NCBI GenBank assembly: GCA_003140655.1
Contig: PLKR01000525.1
Coordinates: 877-5,977 of the forward strand
Direction: 5' to 3'
Length of the DNA stretch: 5,101 nucleotides
Source: Acidobacteriaceae bacterium
Lineage (GTDB): Bacteria; Acidobacteriota; Terriglobia; Terriglobales; Acidobacteriaceae
The notes under the pieces were generated by a model. That model was given only the letters and a program-made list of their open reading frames with translations, was not told the origin of the DNA and made no database searches. Below, in pieces: positions 1 to 4,745 of the stretch. The translations under genes and the position numbers were made by a program. Numbering within the stretch: position 1 is the first letter of the stretch; every line of letters starts with the position of its first letter.

Positions 1-360
1 GCGCGCCTGGAGAAATGGCGACACCTGTTGCGTCACGCCGCTCCGGATCTCGATGCTCAGGGGCGTCCGGTCTTGCGGATTCCCATGGGAGAGGAAGTGG
101 TGAGTGTGGGCGTTTCAGGCAGCAACATCCTGGCCAATGACGCGCCCGAGCCATTCACGCAGGAGCTTCTGGCGGCTCGGCTGCGCGATGAACTAAGGCG
201 TGGAAAACCGCCGAAGGCTTCGGAAAGCGATGTTACGCGCGACTGGAACCTGCTGCAGAAAGCCATGAACGGCTCTGACGCTGAGATGGCCGCGCCGTCC
301 CGCAGACCGCCGCAGCCTGGCTTCCAAGCGCGCACCGACCGCGCTGGTAATCAGCCCTGA
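1..360 (+). CDS. C-terminal fragment of an unrecognised protein (5' end outside window)
   Basis: The reading frame is open from the first base and ends at TGA 358-360, giving 119 visible codons. A TTG at 28 could be read as a start, but the frame continues upstream of it without a stop, so this is most likely the tail of a longer gene. The visible part has a short beta-rich stretch (VLRIPMGEEVVSVGVSG), then a charged, probably helical region (LLAARLRDELRRGKPPKASE, then RDWNLLQKAMNG), and a disordered Pro/Arg-rich end (SRRPPQPGF). There is no membrane segment or signal peptide in this part, and I recognise no family motif. The gene converges on the STN-domain gene, whose stop lies 154 bp further on. 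Coding status is supported by the uninterrupted frame and GC-rich third positions. The function is unknown to me. Confidence 0.6.
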   Translation, partial: ARLEKWRHLLRHAAPDLDAQGRPVLRIPMGEEVVSVGVSGSNILANDAPEPFTQELLAARLRDELRRGKPPKASESDVTRDWNLLQKAMNGSDAEMAAPSRRPPQPGFQARTDRAGNQP

Positions 361-514
361 TTGACCGAACACTTCCTCAGGGTCTGAAGTCCAAATTTCT
401 TTTCCACGACTGATGGCACCCTTCGGCGCGCTTCGCTTGCTCAGAGCAGCCTAAGTGCTGGAAGTCTTGCCCTTCCCGAGCGTAGTCGTGATCCAGGTCA
501 ACTATGAAAACGGA
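361..514. other. convergent intergenic gap, no clear terminator
   Basis: This gap lies between two converging stop codons. The only secondary structures I see are weak: GGAAG/CTTCC arms at 460-464 and 472-476, and a CAGC/GCTG pair at 447-450 and 457-460. Neither is GC-rich or followed by a T-run on either strand, so I do not call an intrinsic terminator. I see no gene here. Confidence 0.5.
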
Positions 515-1303
515 CTACTGTGGCTGGTCCGGCTGCTGGGGTGGTTGCCCCGGCGGAATTGCTGCACCGGGCCTGCCCGGAGGGTAGATCCCCGGTTGCC
601 CAGGCTGTTGCTGCATCTGTAATTGCCGCTGCTGCATCTCTTGCAGCATTTGTTGCGGAGTTTTTGCTCCGGGCTGATCCGCGGGAGCCGCCGGTTGTTC
701 CGCTTCCGCTGTGCCCGGTTCGGGGGTCTCGTCAGCGGCGTCATCCGTGTCGGCCACGGGAGCATCCGCCGCGGCGTTGGCTACGGCTGGAGACGGGCTT
801 GCGTTGCCGGCGGCTGCCGGTTGAGTTGGCGTGTCCGATGTCTTGGCCACCAGGACGACCCGCACCAGGAGATTGGCGTTGTCCGGGGAACCCAGCAATA
901 TGTAATTGAAACGTGATCCATTCAGCAGCTCGGCCATGACTTCTCGGGCCGGACCCGGACCCAGGCGGGTCACCACTCGCTCATTGGCAGTGGACGGAAT
1001 TTCGATGTCGGCTGAGGTGTGCTTGCGCACGCCCCGCAGAATGTCACCCAGCGTGGAGTTCGGCGCGACAATCGTCAGCAGCCCATCCTGATAGCTCACT
1101 TGGGGCGGCACCGCCGGAATGGCATCCAGCGGAATCTGGGGCACGGGCCCTTGCGGTCCCGAGGGCAGTGGAGGCGGCAAGGCGGCTTGCTTCTTAACTT
1201 TGTGGACGCGAGGCGGCGCTGTCTGCGTGTCAGCCCATCCCCCAACCGGCAGGCACAGGGCGCTCGCCACCAGCAACCCGGCAAACTTTAAGCCCGCGCT
1301 CAT
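515..1303 (-). CDS. exported STN-like domain protein with Pro/Gln-rich tail
   Basis: A 262-residue protein. The ATG at 1303 is chosen because GGAGGG lies 6 nt upstream; an in-frame GTG at 1333 would put 10 extra residues before an otherwise normal signal peptide. Residues 1-24 look like a Sec signal peptide (K6, hydrophobic 7-20, cleavage after GWA). Residues 29-67 form a Pro-rich linker. Residues about 69-138 resemble the STN fold found at the N-terminus of secretins and TonB-dependent receptors: a VSYQDGLLTIVAPNSTLGDIL strand-helix start, then a helix (REVMAELLNG) and a closing strand (FNYILLG). The rest is low complexity: Ala/Asp/Glu-rich at 157-210, Gln-rich with a possible short helix at 215-233 (PQQMLQEMQQRQLQMQQQ), and Pro/Gly/Gln-rich to the end. 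There is no secretin pore or beta-barrel, so it is not a secretin itself. A periplasmic or envelope-associated interaction role is inferred. The domain assignment is from pattern only. Confidence 0.8.
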   Translation of the reverse strand: MSAGLKFAGLLVASALCLPVGGWADTQTAPPRVHKVKKQAALPPPLPSGPQGPVPQIPLDAIPAVPPQVSYQDGLLTIVAPNSTLGDILRGVRKHTSADIEIPSTANERVVTRLGPGPAREVMAELLNGSRFNYILLGSPDNANLLVRVVLVAKTSDTPTQPAAAGNASPSPAVANAAADAPVADTDDAADETPEPGTAEAEQPAAPADQPGAKTPQQMLQEMQQRQLQMQQQPGQPGIYPPGRPGAAIPPGQPPQQPDQPQ

Positions 1304-1309
1304 GAGAAA

Positions 1310-1315
1310 CCCTCC
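1310..1315 (-). promoter_or_regulatory. Shine-Dalgarno of the STN-domain gene
   Basis: The minus strand reads GGAGGG followed by TTTCTC and then ATG at 1303, a strong ribosome binding site with a 6-nt spacer. It decides the start codon against the in-frame GTG at 1333. The divergent gene at 1570 has the same GGAGGG with a 6-nt spacer. Confidence 0.8.
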
Positions 1316-1383
1316 GCTTCGATCTTTACTCACTGCCCCAACTCACTACCCATTCTCGGGGAGACGGTAGATGTGTAACAGCA

Positions 1384-1392
1384 ATTTTAGCA
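1384..1392 (-). promoter_or_regulatory. candidate extended -10 promoter for the STN-domain gene
   Basis: The minus strand reads TGCTAAAAT: an extended -10 (TGn) joined to TAAAAT, one mismatch from TATAAT. The hexamer 17 nt upstream (GCACTC) is a poor -35, which is common with extended -10 promoters. It lies about 80 nt upstream of the start codon. This is inferred from the sequence pattern only. Confidence 0.35.
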
Positions 1393-1501
1393 CCGCTTTG
1401 GGCCCGGAGTGCCCGCTAACCACCACCCCACACCTTCTCTTAGAACGTATTGACTTTACTCTCTTGCAGGCAGAACTTCGATACCAGGCGCAGACCCAGA
1501 T

Positions 1502-1517
1502 GTGCAACTCTTTGCAC
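1502..1517. promoter_or_regulatory. perfect palindrome GTGCAA-CTCT-TTGCAC, candidate operator
   Basis: Two 6-bp arms (1502-1507 and 1512-1517) are exact reverse complements separated by 4 bp. The palindrome ends where the weak -35 region of the candidate promoter for the gene at 1570 begins, a typical place for a dimeric regulator. The 6-4-6 symmetry suits a helix-turn-helix dimer. No regulator gene is in the window, and the match could be chance. Confidence 0.35.
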
Positions 1518-1545
1518 TTACTGGAATTTGCGTGGAGCGTACAAT
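1517..1545 (+). promoter_or_regulatory. candidate promoter of the secreted-protein gene
   Basis: TACAAT at 1540-1545 is one mismatch from the -10 consensus. The hexamer with a 17-bp spacer, CTTACT at 1517-1522, matches only 3 of 6 positions of TTGACA. Transcription would start near 1551-1553, leaving a leader of about 17-19 nt that holds the GGAGGG site. The tidy leader length supports the call, and the weak -35 argues for activation or a different sigma preference. Confidence 0.35.
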
Positions 1546-1557
1546 TTTTCTCTTGGG

Positions 1558-1563
1558 GGAGGG
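1558..1563 (+). promoter_or_regulatory. Shine-Dalgarno of the secreted-protein gene
   Basis: GGAGGG followed by AAAGAA and then ATG at 1570. It identifies 1570 as the start rather than the upstream in-frame TTG at 1450, which has no such site and would add 40 Cys/Arg-rich residues unlike an exported protein. Confidence 0.8.
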
Positions 1564-1569
1564 AAAGAA

Positions 1570-2634
1570 ATGCTTGGCGCAGGCTGCCTGTTGAAACGGG
1601 GATTTGCCAAGAGCAGAGCGCCATTAACAATTCGGCTCCGTAGCATTCTGCTAAGGTTTGCCGCCTTGCCGCTGCTGATATTTTCCGCGTCGAGTGGTCG
1701 GGCGGAAAGTTGCCTCATCGCCAGCGATTTGGACAACGCCACGCGCACCGCGCTCACTGCCGCCGCTCTTCGCTACTTCGACTTGGCCGCAAAGGGTGAT
1801 ACGGCCTCGCTCCGACAGAGAGCGCTGCCCAATGTCGCCTCCGATTTTTCAGTCATCGAGACCACCGTCAAAGACAACCAATCTGCCCTTGCCAGTTCCA
1901 AGGCCGCCGTTCGACCACCCTTTCTGCTGGTAGCGGAAGGCGCAGCATCCATCACGCGTGCCGAATTCTACTGCGGTGTTTTTGGGAGCAAGGGCCAGAC
2001 CCGCGACAGCGCTGTCTTCTCCTTGAACAATCTTTCGCCCGGCAAGTATGGCGTGGTCATCCTGGACGCACCGTTATCGAAGGGCGCATACACGGTTTCG
2101 TTGATCCTGCAGCAGGAGGGTTCCGACTGGAAGTTGGGAAACCTCTATATCCAAGCCGTGGAATTTGCCGGCCACGACAGCAGTTGGTTTTCCTCGCGCG
2201 CCCGCGACTTCCAGGCCAAGGGCCAAATGCACAATGCCTGGCTCTACTATCTTGAGGCGATCTCCCTGGTCTCACCCCTGCCGTTCATGAGCACCAAGGC
2301 TTCCGACGACCTTTACGACGAGTCGCAGAAGTTACAACCGGCCGATTTCCCGGCCGAGGGCAAAATAGCAGATCTTTCTTATGGAACCGCAACCTACAAG
2401 CTCACTGCGGTTCTTCCCCTGGTTGTGAGCGATGATCTGGACTTGATCGTGAGGTATGAGGCAGCGGACATTTCCAACACGAGCCAGGCTTACCAGAGCA
2501 ACGTCGCCGTGATGAAAGCGCTGTTGGCGAAATATCCCGAACTCAGAACCGCGTTCGCAGCCATGGTGGCGCGCGCTGTGGATCCCAGCGGCCGCGACTA
2601 CGGCACGATGCTGGCGATGAAGGAGATCAAATAG
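1570..2634 (+). CDS. conserved-looking exported protein of unknown function
   Basis: A 354-residue protein ending at TAG 2632-2634. The N-terminus has a long basic region (K9, R10, K14, R16, R22, R24, R29) and then a hydrophobic core (residues 30-40), with likely signal-peptidase cleavage after GRA (residue 45). The predicted mature chain has exactly two cysteines, C48 and C135, which could form a disulfide. Residues about 60-82 (ALRYFDLAAKGDTASLR) resemble the first helices of NTF2-like folds. Residues 131-200 are beta-rich (EFYCGVFG, GKYGVVILDA, YTVSLILQQ, WKLGNLYI). Residues 210-232 (ARDFQAKGQMHNAWLYYLEA) resemble a TPR-like helix pair. The C-terminal part is mixed, with a helix at the LLAKYPELRTAF stretch and a final SGRDYGTMLAMKEIK. 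I recall similar chains annotated as hypothetical in Acidobacteria but cannot name a family. It is probably periplasmic, and no enzymatic motif is visible. It converges on ligD with only 13 bp between stop codons. Confidence 0.8.
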   Translation: MLGAGCLLKRGFAKSRAPLTIRLRSILLRFAALPLLIFSASSGRAESCLIASDLDNATRTALTAAALRYFDLAAKGDTASLRQRALPNVASDFSVIETTVKDNQSALASSKAAVRPPFLLVAEGAASITRAEFYCGVFGSKGQTRDSAVFSLNNLSPGKYGVVILDAPLSKGAYTVSLILQQEGSDWKLGNLYIQAVEFAGHDSSWFSSRARDFQAKGQMHNAWLYYLEAISLVSPLPFMSTKASDDLYDESQKLQPADFPAEGKIADLSYGTATYKLTAVLPLVVSDDLDLIVRYEAADISNTSQAYQSNVAVMKALLAKYPELRTAFAAMVARAVDPSGRDYGTMLAMKEIK

Positions 2635-2662
2635 CAGTGGTCATTGGTCAGCGGTCAGTGGC
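2635..2662. repeat. degenerate tandem heptamer repeat over the ligD stop
   Basis: Four consecutive 7-bp units: CAGTGGT, CATTGGT, CAGCGGT, CAGTGGC. Each differs from the consensus CAGTGGT by at most one base. The array begins directly after the TAG of the secreted-protein gene and runs through the ligD stop (2648-2650) into its last four codons. It fills the whole 13-bp gap between the converging genes. Confidence 0.7.
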
Positions 2663-4546
2663 CGGTTCTTGCTCCAGCAGGCACTCTTTCGGATCTTTGT
2701 CGTCGCGCAGACCCAGGAACACGGGGGCTCGCAACTTTGGGCCGCTTCCGGTGCTCGTGCCATCTGTCCATTCCGCGAACTCGATTTCGGCCACGAGTTC
2801 TGGCTTCACCCAGTACACTTTTCTGAGCGCCTCAACTTCGCCGTGGAACGGGGTCTTCTTGGTCTCGCGCTTCTTCAACAGCTTCCAAACTTCATCGAGC
2901 GCCTTGTGGTCGAATCCGCTGCCCGCCTGTCCCACGTGAATCAACCTGACCTGACTGTCATAGAGTCCGAGCACGACCGACCCGAAATGTGCGCGGCTGC
3001 CCTCGGGTTCTGTGTAGCCGCCGATCACGCATTCCAGGCGGTGCGTGATCTTGATCTTCAGCCACTCGCTGGTGCGCCGCTCCTGGTAAATGCTGTCGCG
3101 CTTCTTGGCCAGAATGCCCTCGAGGCCTTTCGCGCGCGCCATCTCGAACAGCGCCTTGCCTTGCTTCTCGTAATGATCGGAGTAGCGTACGGAATCTCCC
3201 GTGATGAGGATCGAAGCTAATCTCTTCTTGCGCTCTTCGAGCGGAAGCTTTCGCAGGTCGTAGCCATCGAGATAGAGCAGATCGAATGCGTAATACAACA
3301 CTGGGACATCCGCCTTGGTCGCCACGCGCCGCCCGCCGGGACGAAAGCCTGTCCGCTGCTGCATCAGGCTGAACGATGCCCGCCCCAGGTCGTCGAGCGC
3401 GACCACCTCGCCATCGAGGATTGCGCTCTTCGCATGGACGAAGTTCGGAAGATCTTTCAGCTCGGGAAACCGCGGCGTCAGCTCATTCTGATTCCGTGAA
3501 ACCAGTCGCAGTTTGCCGTCCTCGATAAAAGCTACGGCGCGGTAGCCGTCCCACTTGATTTCAAACAGCCACCCCGCGCCGTCGAATGGTTCGTCTACAG
3601 ATGTGGCCAGCATGGGATGAATGGCCGAGGGCATGGGGCGCTTAATTGCGCCAGATGCTGCTGGGGCAGGAAGTGCATTCACCACGGGGGGCGCAGAGGA
3701 CGCCGGGTACTTCTTAGAATCGGATTGGGCGGAGTTTGCCACCGAAGGCTGCGTCGCTTCAACTCTCGGTTCTTGATTTACCCTGTGCTCCTCCGTGCCC
3801 TCTGCGTTCAGTTTTTGGCGTTTTTTTTTAGCGGCCGGCTTCTTTGCGAGATTCTTCTTATCCAGCTTCGCCACAGCGTCGGCTAGCCACGCCGCTTTCA
3901 ATTTCCCGCGACCTGCTGGACGGCTTCTCCATTCTGCGGATCCCGCGTCTCCCGCAATCTCGGCCAGGCTTCGCTTACTTAGCACTGACTCGTCGTACTC
4001 ATCAATGTCGTAACCTTCGACCTCATGGTCGTCATGCTTCTTGATCAGCAGCCATTCGTTGCCCTTGCTTCCGGGACGGCGGCCCTTCATCTTTACCAGC
4101 GCGAAGTCTCCCTTCAACTTCTTGCCGTCGAGACGGAACTTCAAATCACCCTTGGTCAGCATCGCGGCGGCTTCGGCCTCGGTGCCCGGCACATATTTTC
4201 CCTGCACCGGAACCGGAGAAAGCGGCTGCCAGGTGCCCACATCCCAAACCATCACCGTGCCCGCGCCGTAGTTGCCTTCCGGGATGATGCCCTCGAAATC
4301 GAAATACGAAACCGGATGATCCTCCACCTGCATGGCGAGCCGCTTGTCCGCCGGATCGAGCGACGGCCCCTTGGGCACCGCCCATGATTTCAGCACGCCC
4401 TCCATCTCCAGCCGAAAGTCATAGTGCAGCCGCGTGGCGTCGTGCTTCTGCACCACAAACCGGTGCCCCGCCTTGGTCTCGACTTTTGCCGGAGGCTCCG
4501 GCGTCTGCTCGAACTTGCGTTTCCGTTTGTATTCTTCCAGCGCCAT
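2648..4546 (-). CDS. ligD: two-domain LigD: 3'-phosphoesterase plus ATP-dependent DNA ligase
   Basis: A 632-residue protein. In bacterial non-homologous end joining, LigD cleans 3' ends and seals double-strand breaks held by Ku. The phosphoesterase domain (about 1-165) has H35, H41, D43, R45, H77 and Y81, with the same spacing as the six catalytic residues known for Pseudomonas LigD. Residues about 190-300 are a variable Lys/Ala/Pro linker. The ligase domain (about 303-500) has motif I KWDG with adenylated lysine K331, R351, motif III LDGE (378-380), FDLL (421-424), motif IV LEGILAKK (E476) and motif V WLKIK (K497, K499). An OB-fold follows, ending in APVFLGLRDDK. The polymerase domain found in three-domain LigDs is absent; the chain stops 19 residues after this motif. 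The start is firm: an in-frame stop lies 15 nt upstream, and LEEYKRKRKF is a typical LigD opening. There is no good Shine-Dalgarno. The linker carries repeat-derived sequence and an A9 tract. Ku is not in the window. Confidence 0.96.
   Translation of the reverse strand: MALEEYKRKRKFEQTPEPPAKVETKAGHRFVVQKHDATRLHYDFRLEMEGVLKSWAVPKGPSLDPADKRLAMQVEDHPVSYFDFEGIIPEGNYGAGTVMVWDVGTWQPLSPVPVQGKYVPGTEAEAAAMLTKGDLKFRLDGKKLKGDFALVKMKGRRPGSKGNEWLLIKKHDDHEVEGYDIDEYDESVLSKRSLAEIAGDAGSAEWRSRPAGRGKLKAAWLADAVAKLDKKNLAKKPAAKKKRQKLNAEGTEEHRVNQEPRVEATQPSVANSAQSDSKKYPASSAPPVVNALPAPAASGAIKRPMPSAIHPMLATSVDEPFDGAGWLFEIKWDGYRAVAFIEDGKLRLVSRNQNELTPRFPELKDLPNFVHAKSAILDGEVVALDDLGRASFSLMQQRTGFRPGGRRVATKADVPVLYYAFDLLYLDGYDLRKLPLEERKKRLASILITGDSVRYSDHYEKQGKALFEMARAKGLEGILAKKRDSIYQERRTSEWLKIKITHRLECVIGGYTEPEGSRAHFGSVVLGLYDSQVRLIHVGQAGSGFDHKALDEVWKLLKKRETKKTPFHGEVEALRKVYWVKPELVAEIEFAEWTDGTSTGSGPKLRAPVFLGLRDDKDPKECLLEQEPATDR
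3681..3703 (+). repeat. CGCAGAGG-type repeat inside ligD linker, arm 1
   Basis: The plus strand reads ACCACGGGGGGCGCAGAGGA, resembling the CACAGAGG-type intergenic repeat. Here it is read antisense within ligD, coding roughly residues 282-290. The octamer CGCAGAGG (3692-3699) recurs inverted at 3799-3806, about 100 bp away, forming an inverted pair inside the coding sequence. Confidence 0.45.
3778..3812 (-). repeat. CRCRGAGG-type repeat inside ligD linker, arm 2
   Basis: On the coding (minus) strand this reads CTGAACGCAGAGGGCACGGA and continues with GGAGCACAGGG, i.e. three imperfect units CGCAGAGG, CACGGAGG and CACAGGG. It encodes residues 246-256 (LNAEGTEEHRV), a sequence I associate with accidental translation of such intergenic repeats rather than with LigD. 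It is the same repeat type as the octamer array just upstream of ligD at 4570. Confidence 0.55.
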
Positions 4547-4569
4547 AGATAGGTTCGACTACATTTAAC

Positions 4570-4593
4570 CACAGAGGCACAGAGTCACAGAGA
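4570..4593 (+). repeat. tandem octamer CACAGAGN x3
   Basis: Three contiguous 8-bp units: CACAGAGG, CACAGAGT, CACAGAGA. They are preceded by TTTAAC and followed by AAAACC. This matches a simple intergenic repeat type I recall as common in several bacterial phyla, including Acidobacteria. It begins 23 bp upstream of the ligD start, and related copies occur inside the ligD linker. Confidence 0.75.
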
Positions 4594-4621
4594 AAACCAT
4601 GTGTGGGTTGAATCCGGCCGC

Positions 4622-4660
4622 GTGGGGACGATAAAGTGCACGAGAGCTTGTGTGGGGACG
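4622..4660 (+). repeat. 9-bp direct repeats GTGGGGACG, exactly 30 bp apart
   Basis: GTGGGGACG occurs at 4622-4630 and 4652-4660. The second copy runs directly into the first hairpin at 4656. The pair may be a duplicated end of the hairpin-bearing element, or chance in GC-rich DNA. Confidence 0.5.
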
Positions 4661-4676
4661 GCGCCCTCGCCCGTCC
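4656..4676. repeat. hairpin A of a REP-like intergenic element
   Basis: Arms GGACGG (4656-4661) and CCGTCC (4671-4676) are exact reverse complements. Two more pairs (4662-4669 and 4663-4668) extend the stem around a CCCT loop if C4670 is bulged. No T-run follows, so it does not look like an intrinsic terminator. Hairpin B follows after 1-2 bp. Confidence 0.55.
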
Positions 4677-4677
4677 A

Positions 4678-4696
4678 TGCCGAGCGAAGCTCGGCA
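4678..4696. repeat. hairpin B of a REP-like intergenic element
   Basis: TGCCGAGC and GCTCGGCA are perfect 8-bp arms around GAA; the inner GCGAAGC is a known exceptionally stable mini-hairpin sequence. With hairpin A beside it, the layout resembles paired REP/BIME-type elements. It lies between divergent gene starts, not after a gene, so termination is an unlikely role. Confidence 0.65.
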
Positions 4697-4729
4697 GCCG
4701 CCCGCGCCACAGCAACCCTGGTTTCGCTT

Positions 4730-4735
4730 TAGAAT
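4730..4735 (+). promoter_or_regulatory. candidate -10 of the NUDIX gene
   Basis: TAGAAT matches 5 of 6 positions of TATAAT. The -35 position (CCACAG with a 17-bp spacer) is weak. Transcription would start about 4741-4743, only 3-5 nt before the ATG at 4746, implying an almost leaderless mRNA. That agrees with the absence of a Shine-Dalgarno sequence. Confidence 0.3.
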
Positions 4736-4745
4736 GCTTGCACAC

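Larger units (their letters stand above)
4547..4745. other. divergent repeat-rich gap between ligD and NUDIX gene
   Basis: This 199-bp gap separates the divergent starts of ligD and the NUDIX gene. It holds an octamer repeat near ligD, a pair of 9-bp direct repeats, two hairpins and a possible -10 for the NUDIX gene. A weak TTAAAT on the minus strand (4563-4568) could be a ligD -10, but the hexamer at -35 (TCTGTG) is poor. Open frames crossing this gap on both strands overlap recognised genes and lack ribosome binding sites, so I do not call a gene here. Confidence 0.6.

Noticed and set aside
460..476. GGAAG/CTTCC hairpin as a terminator for the STN-domain gene
   Set aside because: The stem is only 5 bp and no U-tract follows on either strand.
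1241..1260. Lipoprotein signal in the STN-domain protein (Cys17 in the signal peptide)
   Set aside because: The residues before the cysteine are SAL; lipoboxes need Gly, Ala or Ser directly before Cys, so signal peptidase I cleavage after GWA fits better.
1304..1333. In-frame GTG extension of the STN-domain gene
   Set aside because: ATG 1303 has GGAGGG at 6 nt and gives a standard signal peptide; the GTG has no comparable site.
1450..1455. TTGACT as a -35 box
   Set aside because: No -10-like hexamer occurs 16-18 bp downstream (the 17-bp position reads GAACTT).
1450..1569. In-frame TTG extension of the secreted-protein gene
   Set aside because: It would add 40 Cys/Arg-rich residues before the signal peptide and overlaps the candidate promoter; ATG 1570 has a strong Shine-Dalgarno.
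2669..3220. 183-codon plus-strand open frame antisense to ligD
   Set aside because: It lies wholly within the ligase and OB-fold coding region, which carries intact motifs, and it has no convincing start signals.
4570..4593. CRISPR-like repeat array
   Set aside because: The units are 8 bp and directly contiguous with no spacers, so this is a simple tandem repeat.
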